Below are positions 13,421 through 25,879 of a DNA stretch of 64,000 nt, piece by piece (within the stretch, counting starts at the first letter, position 1; each line of letters starts with the position of its first letter). The notes beneath the pieces were generated by a model that searched no databases, had not been told where the DNA came from, and worked only from the letters and a program-made list of their open reading frames with translations. A program made the translations under genes and the position numbers. This DNA comes from Fistularia commersonii. Its lineage: Eukaryota; Chordata; Actinopteri; Syngnathiformes; Fistulariidae. The stretch lies in assembly GCA_037954325.1 (NCBI GenBank), contig JBBMNZ010000001.1, positions 12,415,758 through 12,479,757 of the forward strand, given 5' to 3'.

Positions 13421-16400
13421 ATGGACGATCGTCAGCTAGACCTGACAAAGGAGCAGGCAGCGACCAAGGCAAAATATCCTCCAATCAACAAGAAATATGA
13501 ATGTGAGTGCGACATTAGGACCGAAGTTTTTTGACAAGCGGAGACACTGAAAGACGGTTTGTTTACGAAATGAATTTTTGGGTCATCTAGAAGCTTTGCT
13601 TTATTCGTAAATGAATCAGAATCATAGAAGCATGGAACGAGATTTAAAATTGTCCATTGTGCCAGTAGATGGTATGCACCTACATGTGGTGTGTATTGGG
13701 AGCAAAAATAGAAACTGAAAAAAAAAAATTAAATTTTGGGACACTTCCTCTTCATGCCTTTGTTTCATAGGGTGTGTTTGCCATTTAACACTATACACCC
13801 TCCTCAAAGGCGGCCAGCTACAGGTTGATCAGGTCTGAGCTTGTGTCCCATGCCACAAATCATTACAATGTTAGTTACTAAGTGGGACATTTCAGAGATG
13901 GCTCTAGCTGTCTGCCGAAGAGCCTGTCCTTCAATATCAAGGTCTTTTAGCAGCCTAATGATGGAGGAAGTCACAAATACTTTACATCCCACCTCAACAG
14001 GACAGACTTTTGCATCCCATCCTTGCTGCTGATGTATCGCAGTTTCTTGCGCTCTTAGGCCTCTTCAACTGCAGGGAATAGTCACTTCTATGATGTACAC
14101 AGATTTCAGTGATGGGGACCAAAGTACCAAATCTGGCCTTAGGGCAGATGCGATTTCTGGGGGAAAAGTTAGTTGCTATTGGCCAGTGTCAACCAACATT
14201 TTCCAATCTCGGGCCATGGCTAGCTGTCCAGGCTTGAGTATGGTGGGAGGATGGTTAGGCTGCAATGATGCTGATCTTGTGCGCCGTACTGTATGTTCTA
14301 TTGCTTTCCATATTGGAGGACCAGTCTCCATGTGGAAATCGGGAGGTTGGATAGGTGGGATATCATGCGGAATGACGAGCTGTTCGTGTCTTGTTTTTTG
14401 TCCCGATGGACCTTTTCTAGATCTTTTTTTTCCAATTCTTGTCCAGGGGTTTTTTAATATTCAAACTTTTTCCTGAATGAAGAAGTCTTTGACAAATTTG
14501 AATTAAAAAAAAAAAAAACACGCTCCTGTTTTCCTTCTTTTTGCAAGGTTTCCTCATGCTCTCGGCTCTTCGCAAGGTTGTTAACTGACATTTGATCTCC
14601 GCCTGGAGCAGTATTAGCTCTTCTCGCGCTGTATCAGAGGCTTCGGCCTCCATCTCTCTCTGACCAGGCTTTCCATCTCTTGCTGCCTCCTGGATTTGGT
14701 CGGTGCTGGTTTTTTTGGCACCGCTCCCTACATTCACTCCAAAGCGATGTTCTCAATAGTGGTAGATGATGTTGCCCATTCTTTCCAGCTTCTTCTCTGC
14801 TGTGCCCACTTGTTGTTCTAGGATTTTTGTTAAATCTTTGTTGACAGATTCCCATTCTTTCTTCCCAACAGCTATGGGCCACTTTACATGCAATCTGTGC
14901 CATATGATCTTTTCCTGAGGAGGTCTGTGTGGTTGGGGCGGTTCCTCCATCTGCATTACTGTGCTTGTATCATCTTCTTCAGAGATAAGGGTTCTGATGC
15001 TCTGCGAACTTTGGGTTTGGTCCGGTCGCTGGGGTTCACTCGGCTTATCTGACTGATTGCTTCGTAGGAAGTACTGGCCAATGCAAGGCCCTTTTCTCTG
15101 CTCTCTAAAGCACCCCCTCTTTCCTTGGTAGATCTTCAGTCCCCTGGCTGACAGATGTTAAACTTACCTAGTGATAGTTTTATTATTGACGGAAGATTCA
15201 GTTTGTCTAATTGCAAGAAATCAATCATGTGTTCTAATTTTTCCATGTGTTTGATGGTTTACAGACTTGGATCACACAGCAGATGTCCAGTAAGTTAATT
15301 TTGTCGTCTTGGTCAATTACTGTCAAATGTTATTTTTCCTCACTCATCTGTGTTTCAACGTTTTCTCTGAAGAATTCACTCCTGGGGAGGGTCTCTGGAA
15401 GAAGCCTTTGAGCAGTGTGCCATGGGCATGTTCGGATACATGACTGACACCGAAACAGTAGAACCCGTTGATACAGTAGAGGTGGAATCAGAAGGTGAGA
15501 GGATACATGTGCCACACTTACTGCCATACAACTTCACCTGCTTTATCCAGCTCTTTGCATCAAACCCACTGAAGTCAATGCTTTCCCCCTCTTGAAAGGT
15601 GATGACATGGAATCTCTGCTCTTCCACTTCCTTGATGATTGGTTGTACAAGTTTAGCGCAGAAATTTTCTTTATTCCCAGGGTGAGTGTTCCTCAGAATA
15701 TGCTGCATTGGACATGTTTTGATTTTCTGGCAAAAACGTTTTGTTTCAATTCAGAATGGAAATACCTTATGTTTAAACCATATTGTTCTGACCAAATACT
15801 GCATCGTTTTAATGTAAATTATCCCAAAATATTCTTCTCACAGGAGATCAAAGTTCTGAGCTTGGATAGAATGCACTTCAGGATTCGCTCAATTGGGTGA
15901 GTTAGTTAAGCTTATCATCTTGGTATCAATGTTAAAGCAAATTGGATGATTTCTGTGATATTAACTGGACATATTTTGGGCTCAGTGGAGAGCGCCGACT
16001 AGAGACCCCAATATAGTGAAAACACAAGCATAGACAAGTAAAGAGGACAGCAAGGGAGCAGTTCGCGATTTGGGGCTTTGCTCAAGGACCCTTGTGCAAA
16101 TGCTAAGAGAAGAAAATCTGCTGTTTTACACTCCTTACCCTAAATTCTATCCAAAAGACGAAATAATTGAAGCAGTAACCCTTGAGTTTATGGGTTTGCT
16201 TCTCTACCCTCTCCACTCAATTAGGAGGAGATATTTTTGGTTTTGATTTGTTTTATCCATCATCTGCTGCTTATCCTGTACTCAGGGTTGCACGGATGCT
16301 GGAGCCTATTCCAGCTGTCATTGGGTGAAAGGCGGGGTACACCAGGGACCGATCGCCTGTCGATTGCAAAGCCTCATATAGAGACAAACAACCATTCACT

Positions 16401-16980
16401 CTATCATTCTTACCTCCTGCATGTTTTTGGACTGTGAGAGGAAACTGGAGAACCAGGAGGAAATGTATATTTCTAATCAATTTTCTGAGAGGTTTTGAAT
16501 CAATAAACTCTTTCTAGTCTTTATCAAAATTATATCTGATTAGTTTTGTAATGTAAAATTTTCCTCCTGTACCTCAAAACTAAGAGCTCATATTATAACC
16601 ATTTTAATTTCCCTTCATTTGCAAACTCCTATGGTCTCTTACCTTTTGTCCACTGAAGGTGGGGTGACGAATTCTCTCTGGAGAAACATCCTCAGGTAAG
16701 GACATAACTAAAAGCTTCATCAGAATAAAATGTTTGAATGTAAATGAAATTGATTGTGAAATTAAACAATTAAACAGAATTCTAACAGAAATTAAACAGA
16801 ATGTTATTTTGATCGGATGCTTGTCTCAATGATGACGACTGTCAAAATAATAGTGATAAAGAGCAGGGAATAACTACTTTGTTGTCATTACAGGGAACAG
16901 AAGTCAAAGCCATTACATACTCTGCCATGCAGATCTATGACAAGGAAAACCCAGAGATATTTGCCATCATCGATATCTGA
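13421..16980 (+). CDS. zbtb8os: Archease (ZBTB8OS), tRNA ligase cofactor, 162 aa
   Basis: Seven exons: 13421-13502, 15265-15289, 15373-15494, 15599-15681, 15844-15896, 16659-16695, 16894-16980; 489 nt. The protein contains YLDHTADVQIHSWGGSLEEA, CAMGMFGYMTDTETVEP, LLFHFLDDWLYKFSAE and the terminal IFAIIDI, matching human archease (167 aa) over its whole length. Archease stimulates the RTCB tRNA-splicing ligase complex by helping guanylate its active site, and also acts in XBP1 mRNA splicing during the unfolded protein response. The metal-binding Asp of the DHTAD motif is residue 34 here, and the C-terminal DI carboxylate is intact. Exon 2 is only 25 nt. Intron 1 carries a decayed LINE. A poly(A) signal candidate is AATAAA at about 17555. 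Confidence 0.95.
13720..14990 (-). mobile_element. Degenerate LINE in archease intron 1, possibly RLE type
   Basis: Minus-strand frames include WPIAVGKKEWESVNKDLTKI and VGTAEKKLERMGNIIYHY, resembling the N-terminal region of fish LINEs that carry a restriction-like endonuclease. The minus-strand translation of 13810-14140 includes phrases like DLVLWSPS..K.YIIE, VEVGCK.FV.SS..RLLKDL and EGQALRQTARAISE. These resemble the C-terminal restriction-like endonuclease region of Dong/R4/NeSL-type elements. The reverse-transcriptase core that should lie between is missing, and the frames are full of stops. Family assignment is from pattern memory only. Confidence 0.55.
16241..16480 (-). repeat. Dispersed SINE-like repeat, partial
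   Basis: It contains CTGGAGCCTATTCCAGCTGTC, GGCGGGGTACACC and CATGTTTTTGGACTGTGAGAGG, the body of the GGCGGCACGGTGG repeat family found complete at 44855-45155. The tRNA-like head is missing. It lies in archease intron 5. Confidence 0.65.
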
Positions 16981-17189
16981 TAATTTCTCAAGGGGCACAT
17001 GGCACCGCTGGTTCTATGCGACTGGAATATCCAAATTGCCAATTAAATGGCTATTTTATGTAAATCTCTGATGACTTACAAATTGAGTCATTTTTCAGCT
17101 CATGATTTTTTTGAGATGCTACACATTTTCCTAAAGTGCTGCAAATAATCAAGGAATTGTTTTTTTAGGACACTATATTGTGTATATAA

Positions 17190-17400
17190 GGTTTATGATT
17201 AGTGCTGCAGCCTCACAACTGTAAGGTTCCTAGTTTGATCTGTGTGGGTTTTCTGTGGGTTCTCCAGTTTTTTTCCACAGTAAATTAATTGAAAACTCTT
17301 AAGTTAGCTAGATATGTGAATGATTGAATGTGTCTATATTTGGCCATGTGATGGACTAGCCACCAATCCCCAGCAGGACGCCGGAGTCAAAACAAGTACA
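17190..17400 (+). repeat. Dispersed SINE-like repeat, partial
   Basis: Same family as 25566 and 44855: GCTGCAGCCTCACA, CTGTGTGGGTTTTCTGTGGG, then GGCCATGTGATGGACTAG. Diverged. It lies just beyond the archease stop codon. Confidence 0.55.
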
Positions 17401-17744
17401 AAACAAGAGCCTATAGATTTTGAACTGCTCTGACCTTAAAGTATTTCCCCATCTTTTCAGTTCTGAATATTTCCTGCTTATGAAATCTTTCAGTATGAAA
17501 AATTGCCTTTTGTCATATGTATGCCACCCTCTCCAAGTGTTTTTATTTTTGTCAAATAAAAGTTGAGCAAGTTTTGCTGTGATGAAACTGAAAGTGGAAC
17601 TGTCATGAATGTGATGTTTAAGATGTTCAAGAAAGTGAACAGTCACATTTCATTTTCTGTTTTACGGGACGAGTTCTATAAGTCTATCGTAATATGTGTT
17701 ATAATAGTGTTCTTTTTATTTTTGAGAGAAGCGCTTAAAGACCC

Positions 17745-18018
17745 TATTTAAAAAGAGCTGCGTAGCAAAGGTAGTGGTGTGACGTCAGATGCCGCCCCCC
17801 TCCTCTGTCTGTTCCTCCCTCCCTTTAGCATCAAATGCAGCTGCGCCATCTCTCCTTTGTCCACTGAAGAGTTCCGGGAGTCCCTTCTGGTGGATGAACA
17901 ACGCCGGTCACTTATTTGTCAACCCGCTATCCTATTTCTGTTTGGCTTTGCTTCTATTTGTGAGGACAGCGAAGCAAAGACGCTTTCTTTCGTTTAGCTA
18001 GGATCTTACAGCTGCACT
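17745..18018 (+). promoter_or_regulatory. khdrbs1 promoter and 5' UTR with a perfect CRE
   Basis: TATTTAAAA at 17745-17753 is a TATA-like box. TGACGTCA at 17780-17787 is a full palindromic CREB/ATF site. A CT-rich, G/C-richer stretch follows up to the khdrbs1 start at 18019. No intron is needed between this region and the ATG. Confidence 0.55.
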
Positions 18019-21000
18019 ATGAGCCAAGAAGGTGCTAACAATAGCACGTTTGAATCCGCCATAGATTCAAGCCCACCACAAAAGAAAACCAAAATGGAAG
18101 ACACCAAATACCTCCCGGAGCTTCTTGCCGAAAAGGACAGTCTGGATTCGTCGTTTACACATGCCATGAAACTTATAGCTGCAGGTGAGTTGGTTTTAAG
18201 CTCTTCTCTAGATGATGGAGGCCAACGAGCTAACGTTAGCAACACGAGGCCTCCCATCCTTTTCTTGAACCCAGCCTGCACAAGCAGACTCAGCTAGACA
18301 GTGATCCCCAAAACGTGCTGGTAACCGATTTGGGTCAACCATTCTTTGCTGAACGTGTCAGGTGTTCGATCGTTCTCACCAGATCGATTAATTCAGTTGG
18401 GTACGTGCGCGTTTTGGTGCAGTTGAAGATGAAAGTGGTGGTCATTTCTATTCAAATACACTAGAAAGCAGTAGGCTCCATCTGTTCCTCCCAAGGCAGC
18501 TGGGTCATTCGATTAACTTAGGCAGTGTTGTACCTTGAAGGCAAAATGTGTTTCCGCAGTGGGATAAGGAAGAATATGCTCATTTAGCCAGTCCTAATAG
18601 AGCTGGATTTTGGCCTCCATCCCTTAAAGAGGTTTCTATTTTCATGGATGGTGCATGTGTTGTGTATATATGTGATTTTAATGTATGCACACACATCCTG
18701 TCCACAGAGATTGAAAGGATCCAGAAAGGCGAAATTAAGAAAGAGCCAGAGAAGGAGACCTACTTGGATCTGTTTGCTACCAAGAATCTTAAACTCAAAG
18801 AACGAGTCCTCATTCCAACCAAGCAGTACCCCAGGGTTTGTATTTCTTTCTCTCTTTTTTTTTTCAAGATCTAAGTATTACCGTACACAGATTATGGCAT
18901 TTTCTTCACATCTAGGCTTGTCATTGCTTAAGTCACTGACACTCATCATAAAATGACTCAATTTGTCCTCATCAATTTCAAACCTTGAATGTCAAGTTAC
19001 ATTCAGTGTATTCACTTGAACAAATCCTGCCTATCCATTCTCTTCTGCCAGCTTAACTGCTCCAGAATTAAGTCATTTTTTCATTGCCCTATTAAGCTTG
19101 TTCTCGCATGATCAACTTTGCACCTGTGTATAGGCTGAACTGAACACTCTGGTGAAATCTAAGGGTTAGTGATGTTATCTTAAAAAAAGCCACCCCTTTT
19201 ACCTAAACAACCATAAGTAAAAAATTTTATCTGAAGTGTTGCTCTTGTTTTATTTTTAAAGGTAAAGTCTACCTATTTGCATCAAGAGTGCCTTAGCTGA
19301 CAAACCTGATAGAAATTGAATGTTCATTAGTTGCTATTCCTTATCAAGCACTACGTGTGAGCAGTCCTGCTCACTAGTAGTTGCCAAATGGGCATTTAAT
19401 ATCTGTCCGCTGCTACCATGAATTTGTGATGTGGTAATACGAAAGACACTGATCCCAACTGTTGTATCTTGCATATCCATATCTGGGATGATATTCAGCC
19501 TGTCAATGATCCCATGCCCATCAGCTGAAAATATAACATAATTATGGATGTGAACTACTGCCTGTTACGGAATTACATAATTATCCGGGAAATTATCCCC
19601 CTTATTTACCGATAGTTTTTCTGATATGCAATTCATCATTTCTTCAACTAGGCTAAATGTTTGTTTGAGATGCTGAAATTTATACCAGTACAAATAATAG
19701 TGTCAAATCAAATTTATAAATAAAAGTGAGTACTTCCCCACTGTAGAGGACGGAGAACATTTATTTCTGCTGCTTCACCTTACTCCTCTAGGTCAATTTT
19801 GTTGGCAAGCTCTTAGGACCCCAGGGCAGCACAATCAAGAGACTTCAGGAGGAAACTGGTGCAAAGATTTCAGTTCTGGGCAAAGGATCCATGAGGGACA
19901 AGAACAAGGTTTTTATTGAAAAAAAAAAAAGGCTGTGCTACTGTGTGCAAACATTTTTTGCTTGAACATTTTAAGTCATTATTTGCCCTCAGGAAGAAGA
20001 ACTGAGGAAGGGTGGTGAGGCTAAATATGCCCACCTTGCCATGGAGCTGCATGTGTTCATTGAAGTGACTGCACCAATCCCAGAGGCCTACCTGCGCATG
20101 GCTCATGCCATGGAGGAGGTTAAGAAGTTCCTTATTCCAGTAAGTGGCAAGTTTGTTGTTTTACCCTAGTTTCTGACAGGTTTTATGAGCAAACATTACT
20201 GGTTGCTGCTTGGACAGCCCTCACTTTAAATGTTCTCTCTGTCTAGGAACCTGGTGAGGAGATGTACATGGATCCCCACTTTCTGAATGGTTCCCAGGAT
20301 GGATCAGGCAGGGGGCGCGGGGGTCATCTTGGCAGGGGCAGAGGTGGGCCACCTGGTACAGGACCTAGGTAGGTCACCTGGAGATTCTGGCTTTTGCCAC
20401 CACACGTCATACACACTATCTTTTTACCAATTTTGACACTGTTAATATCATTGATGCTTGCAATATCTTGTACTGATCTCTCTAACTGGTCCATCCAGAG
20501 GACGGGGAATGCCACGTGGTGGTCCACGCGGAGGAATGCGTGGTGGAGCGCCGCGTGGTGGACCAGGGCGGGGCAGTGCTCCCAGGGGTGGACTTTCAGT
20601 GAGGGGTGGAATACCTAATGCCAACAGAGGAGGCCCTGCTTCTCGGTCTAGACCCCCTGCAGCAGGAGCACCAAGGATGCTCCCCGCTGCAGCCCTTTCA
20701 CACCAAAATCCATCAGGCTCACAACCTAAACCTGATGGTTATGATGATTATGTAGGTTTAGTCCTGCCACACATCTAATTAATTTGCCCTGCTGTGAAAT
20801 GGTTGTAACTCGATTTTCTTACTTTCAGCCTCCATATGAGGATGCATATGCAGACCCCTCTTATGAGGGGTATGATAATTATTATGGTCAGCAAGCTGCA
20901 CCCGCGTGAGTCTGAACCATAGTCAACTTTTCCTCCTAATTACTTATTTGTTGTTAGGGCATCTGTGTTAACAGTTGCGTGATTTTTCTCCTTCTTAGAG

Positions 21001-21271
21001 ACACTGAGTACTATGACTACGGCCACGGGGAGGCCCAGGAAGCATCATATGAACAATATGGTGAGATTGTGCAATTCATTTATTAAATACACTTATGTCT
21101 TCTGGAACCAATTGCACATGATAATTGATCCGACTGGGTGTCTTTTTTATTTTTTTCTCAGGCCAAGAGGACTGGGACAACTCGTGGTCTAATACTGGTG
21201 GGGGAGGCAAAGCTGCTCCAGCCAGGCAGACGAAGGGATCCTATAGAGAGCATCCATATGGAAGATACTGA
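18019..21271 (+). CDS. khdrbs1: KHDRBS1/Sam68 STAR-family RNA-binding protein, 393 aa
   Basis: Nine exons: 18019-18184, 18708-18835, 19792-19908, 19993-20139, 20247-20368, 20499-20751, 20829-20905, 20999-21060, 21162-21271; 1182 nt. QUA1 is at residues 35-85 (YLPELLAEKDSLDSSFTHAM, YLDLFATKNLKLKERVLIP). The single KH domain is at about 98-190 (FVGKLLGPQGSTIKRLQEET, ISVLGKGSMRDKNKEEELRK), followed by QUA2. An RG/RGG region spans about 205-280. A Tyr-rich tail with YEDAYADPSYEGYDNYYG ends in the nuclear-localisation segment YREHPYGRY. Sam68 binds U(U/A)AA RNA and regulates alternative splicing and signalling as a Src-family substrate. The human protein is 443 aa. The difference is mostly the shorter N-terminal region before QUA1. 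Fish may carry two paralogues and I cannot tell which this is. Confidence 0.95.
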
Positions 21272-22070
21272 GCTGCTGCTGGTAGAGTTGCTATGGCAAC
21301 TTCGATTGTAACTCACTTAACTTTCCAAAAGTAATTTCCCTTTTGTTTGCTCCTTTTTTATGTTTTTTTGTTTTGTTTTTTTTAACCTTGGTAGACATTT
21401 TGTTGTGCCAGAAGAAGGAATTATGAATGCAAGGACATCAATGTTTAAATGTTTCTATTTTAGTTGCATAGTTAAGGTCCTTGTGACATAACCCTAACTA
21501 AGAAAGTGACATTTTAGTGATATTTGATGGTTATTAGTTTGTTAACAAAATGTGTCTGTGGCGACAAAACCCATGTAGGCTGCATTTTAAAGTCCTTCAA
21601 GACTCAACAAAACCTTTGTTTCAATGTAACTTCACTCTAACTAGTTTTTTAGATGGAAACTCAACAACAGCTTTCAGCTGCCATGATTTAAAAACAAATG
21701 TCTTGTTAATATTGCAATACAAATCTAGTCTTGTTTGAAGTTAAAGAATATTATCAAATTATGGAATTACATTCAACAAAGACAAATGCCTCCATTCTTG
21801 CCACCTTACTTAAAATTGGTGTTTTGGTGTCGTGCTATTAAATCATCATTAATGAGCAACAAATGCTGTTAAATCTTAAAGGACTAAAACATTTTTCACT
21901 AAGAATGGCTGCAGCCAATCTAATATTTTGTATATAACTTTAGGTAAATTGTGTATGCTTAAAGCCGTGCCGTCTCCAAAATGCATAGTGCTTGTGTACC
22001 TTTTGGCTAAATAGGATACTAAATATATTCCAAAATGTTTTTCTGCAGTGCGTTGTTCTAATAAAGTTTG
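21272..22070 (+). other. khdrbs1: khdrbs1 3' UTR
   Basis: Non-coding AT-rich sequence after the stop codon. AATAAA at 22060-22065 is the best poly(A) signal. A second hexamer occurs near 22317, so a longer 3' UTR is possible. Confidence 0.5.
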
Positions 22071-24224
22071 TAGTTTCTTCTTAATCAATCTAAACATGGT
22101 ATTTTGCCTTTGTTGTACAAAAGGAATGCCTTCAGTTTTTTGAAAGAGTTCCTCAGTTTCTCAACACTGGGGAAAAAAATGTATGTATCGACCTGATTTT
22201 TCTTTAAAAAAAAAAAACAACCTCAGAACAAAACAGTGTTTTCACAATGACCTCATCCTCTTCGTTTGTTTCCTAAATATATCTAAATTACAATTGTAAT
22301 GTCACCAACAAAAAAAAATAAAGCTCATCATTCCACAAGTAATGTGCTGCCAAATACATGTTTGACTTGGATGATCTAGTGCTTCAACGTGTATTGTCAT
22401 CAACCTTTAGTTAGTGTATCTTTTCAAACCCAAGCAATGTATCTTCAGCCACTTGAAATAACTGAATTTCAACAGTATTTCAAATCAAGCTTACAGGGAT
22501 CTTACTTGACTTTGATGCAAAGTCATGCTGGCTGGTTTTTATAAAAGAAAAAAATCGCAGAGGAGAGGATTCTAAAAGCCTAAAGATCGCCACAAGAAGG
22601 TAAAACTAACCCAACACTCATCTGTTAGATTTCTGTTTTGTTTTATGTGCAAAGCATTAAGTAATGCAAGTCTATCAAAACATATCAAAAATTATTATTA
22701 AGTATAAAATATGCTATCAGTAGTTATTTAGAGCAAAATAAACCACCAAAACAATCAGGAATTGTTGTGATGCAACTCTTGCTCTAACAGAAAAAAAATT
22801 ATAAATTTCACTCAATAACAATTTCCATCATTAATTTCTATAGATTGTAGATGACTGAAAATTAGCTTGTCAAACCCTTAAAAACATTGGAAAGAAAAAC
22901 TACTCAGCTTGAGTTGCATGATACTTCTGTAGTTATGTTAGTTTTGCATGTCAGTCTTTACTGTGCATGCATGCTCTGGTTTGTCAAATATCTCATTTCA
23001 CATTCTCTTCGTAGGCTGTCCCTGAAACGTCTGCTCGGCAGTTGACACACTGAACTCTGGTTTCCAAGGCGTCTTAGGTTAGTTGACGAGAAATTGCAGA
23101 GCATTTGCCCTCCATTTTAGAACTCAGTTAAGTTGATAGTAACAAACATTAACCCATTAACCTGAACAAGAAAGACCAATGTACTTTAAATGTTTGTTTT
23201 TTTCTGTTGCAGGGCCACTGAATGTCTCTGGACAGAGGGGAGACTGGGGGCTTCTGTGTTATAATCCCTGGATGGTTTGAATAGCCACTCAAAGTAGAGG
23301 GTGCTTTTCTATATAAGAACCTATACAGTATTTACATATTTTGTTTTTGGGAGAATTTGTTCATCTTAATATTCTCATTGAATGTTCAAATGTACAGCTT
23401 TATACAAACGGAGTTGATGAATTAAAAGTTTTTTTAACATTTAGTGTGTTTCTATCGTTCTTTGTCTGGCAGTATTTTAAAGCAGGTTTTATATGCACTA
23501 CTATAAGTATCAAAAATGTATTTAGGATAAGAGCTGCTCATCTCCAAGTTGGGACACAATGGAGATTGTATGCACAATTGAAGCCCTGGCTCTCAAACGT
23601 CCAGTGTATTGAAGGACAGACGTGACAGCAAATTGTCTTTTGAAGGACATTTTGCAATGGTAAATACCATTTTGGAGGTTAAACTTCCCTGCGAAGAGCC
23701 TATTCCTCTGTTTACTTGACACTAGGAATGTTAAATTCCGCTTGTTAGACCGAGTCATGTGAATGCTGTTAACCTGTAACGATCAGTCTGCTTTGAAGAC
23801 CATGGACTCTGCAGAGGAATGAACTGAAAAGGGTATTTTCAGCTTTCAACAAATAAGAATACAGAAACATCTAACCCCACAATCCGTTGGGGTTACTTGA
23901 AGTATGTGAACATTAATTCCCCAAAAAACTGATCGATGCTCATGTTCAAATCCTTGTTGGAACAGCATACCTTATAGAAAACATGGGCTTGAGTATTAAG
24001 ATTATATACATGAATAATTTGTAGTTAAACTGCCCGTGAGTTTGTGTGTCTACAACAGGAGAAAGTCATGCCAATCCATGTCTACAAAGTCCATCCTGAC
24101 TTAATATTTAAATTCACATTTTTCTTTTTCAAATGGTTTACCAACAAATTAATCAATAGCAAATGACATAACCATTCCTTTCAATCTCGTCAAAAGTAAA
24201 AACACTGCTCTAACAAATATAAAA
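22070..24224. other. Intergenic or extended khdrbs1 3' region
   Basis: No open frame of interest. Short exon-like segments bounded by splice-site-like sequences occur near 22560-22600, 23016-23079 and from 23214 on. They are possibly non-coding exons of an alternative khdrbs1 3' end or of a lncRNA. Confidence 0.3.
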
Positions 24225-25553
24225 TACACTGTAATAATACAATTATTAGGCAGGTGATTATTTTCACCATATCATTTTATCCATCATTTCCAACTCCAAA
24301 CTATATAAACCTCAATGCTTATTGGATTTAATGTATATCAGGTGATGTGTATTTGTGGTTTGCATAATTGCCGTGTGATCACAGTCCCATCATATGTTTT
24401 GTTGCAAATAGTCAACAGTGAAGCAAGAAACGCGTGGAGACGAAAAGATGCAAATCAACCTCCAAAGATTTGAGAAGAAACAAACATGAAGCTAACAGGA
24501 ACCCATTATCCTGTGCTGCACATATTCCGCAACAGTAACCTAACTGGCGTGTCAAGAAGTACAAGATGTTCAGTCCTCAGAGACATGGCCAAGGTAATAA
24601 AGGCAGAAACCCAACCACCTCTGAACAAGACACATAAGTTGAAATGTCAAGAATAGCCCAGGAAATATCTGAATACAGATTTTTCAAAGGTTTTGTGGAC
24701 TGATGAGATGAGAGTGACTCTTGACAGACCAGATGGATGTGCCCGTGGGTGGATCAGCAACGGACACAGAGCTCAACTTTGACTCAGACGCCAGCAAGGT
24801 AGAGGTGGGGTACTGGTATGGGAAGATATTATTAAAGATGAGGTAGCTGGACCTTTTTGTGTTGAAATTGGACTCAAAATAAACTCAGAACTACTGCCAA
24901 GTTTTAGAAGAAAAAAGAAAGCGCCTACATCTTCCAAGAAGACTTTGATTTTCATGTAAGACTGCGTAGCTGGCCAGTGAAGGCCTTAATGATGAAAAAC
25001 CAATGACATGGCCCCCCTCTTCACCCTATTGATAACTTTTGGGCTCTTCTGAAGCAGGAAATTTACAATGAAGGTAACAGTACACATCTCTGAACAGTGT
25101 CTGGGAAGCTGTGGTTATGGTTGCACAAAAAAATTGAGTCTGACCAGATCAAGAAACTGATTGACTCCATGAATGGAAGGCTTGGGACTGTTATCGAAAA
25201 GAAAGGTGGCTATTTTGGTCACTGAGGGTTTTTTTTTTTAATTTCAGAAATGTTTATTTGTAAATGTAATTTATAGTTTTTTTTTTATTATTCTCAGTTC
25301 AACAGGTGAACATGAGACGAGAATATTTTTGCTCTTCATTTAGTTGCATAATAATTCTGCACACTAATTGTTGCCTAAATATGGTGTATATATAGATATT
25401 CTCTTAAAAAAGCCAAAACTTCACTTTTACTATTGAAATGTTCAGGTATGAGGGTTTGTTAACATTTTGGATTGAACAAGAGCACAGTAGTTGTACAATA
25501 ACAAAATTAATCTTCGAAAATGCAACTTGTCCAATAATTGTCCAGGCAGTGTA
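24225..25553 (+). mobile_element. Dead Tc1/mariner-like DNA transposon, about 1.3 kb
   Basis: Terminal inverted repeats sit at TA dinucleotides. The left end is TACACTGTAATAATACAATT; the reverse complement of the right end is TACACTGCCTGGACAATTAT. The plus-strand transposase remains are readable across frameshifts: WTDEMRVTLDRPDG and GVLVWEDIIKDEVAGPF, then a WPPSSP-like catalytic region and SVWEAVV, IKKLIDSMNGRL and VIEKKGGYFGH before the stop near 25225. The frame is interrupted many times, so no active enzyme can be made. Confidence 0.75.
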
Positions 25554-25565
25554 CTGTTTAATGTA

Positions 25566-25810
25566 TGGGGCAGCACGGTGGTGCAGTGGTTAGCACTTTG
25601 GCTTCACAGCACGAAGGATCTGGGCAATTCTGACAAGGGAGTTTGCATGTTCTCCACCATGTCTGTGTGGGTTTCCTCCGGGTTCTCTGATTTCCTCACA
25701 CATTCCAAAAACATGCAGCAGGTTAATTGGAAAAAAATTAGAAAAATTACCCTAAGTGAATGACTGTTGTCTGTCTTTGTATGTGGCCCTGTGATTGACT
25801 AGTGACCAAT
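25566..25810 (+). repeat. SINE-like dispersed repeat with pol III A-box head
   Basis: It starts GGGGCAGCACGGTGGTGCAG; TGGTGCAGTGG fits the A-box consensus and ATCTGGGCAATTC replaces the B box. The body has CTGTGTGGGTTTCCTCCGGG, AACATGCAGCAGGTTAATTG and GGCCCTGTGATTGACTAG. Same family as 31395, 43495 and 44855. Confidence 0.65.
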
Positions 25811-25879
25811 TATTATTATTTTGATCTGAAAAGTCACATTGCTTTGGATTTCAGTATAGAAATACTTCAATAATAATGC

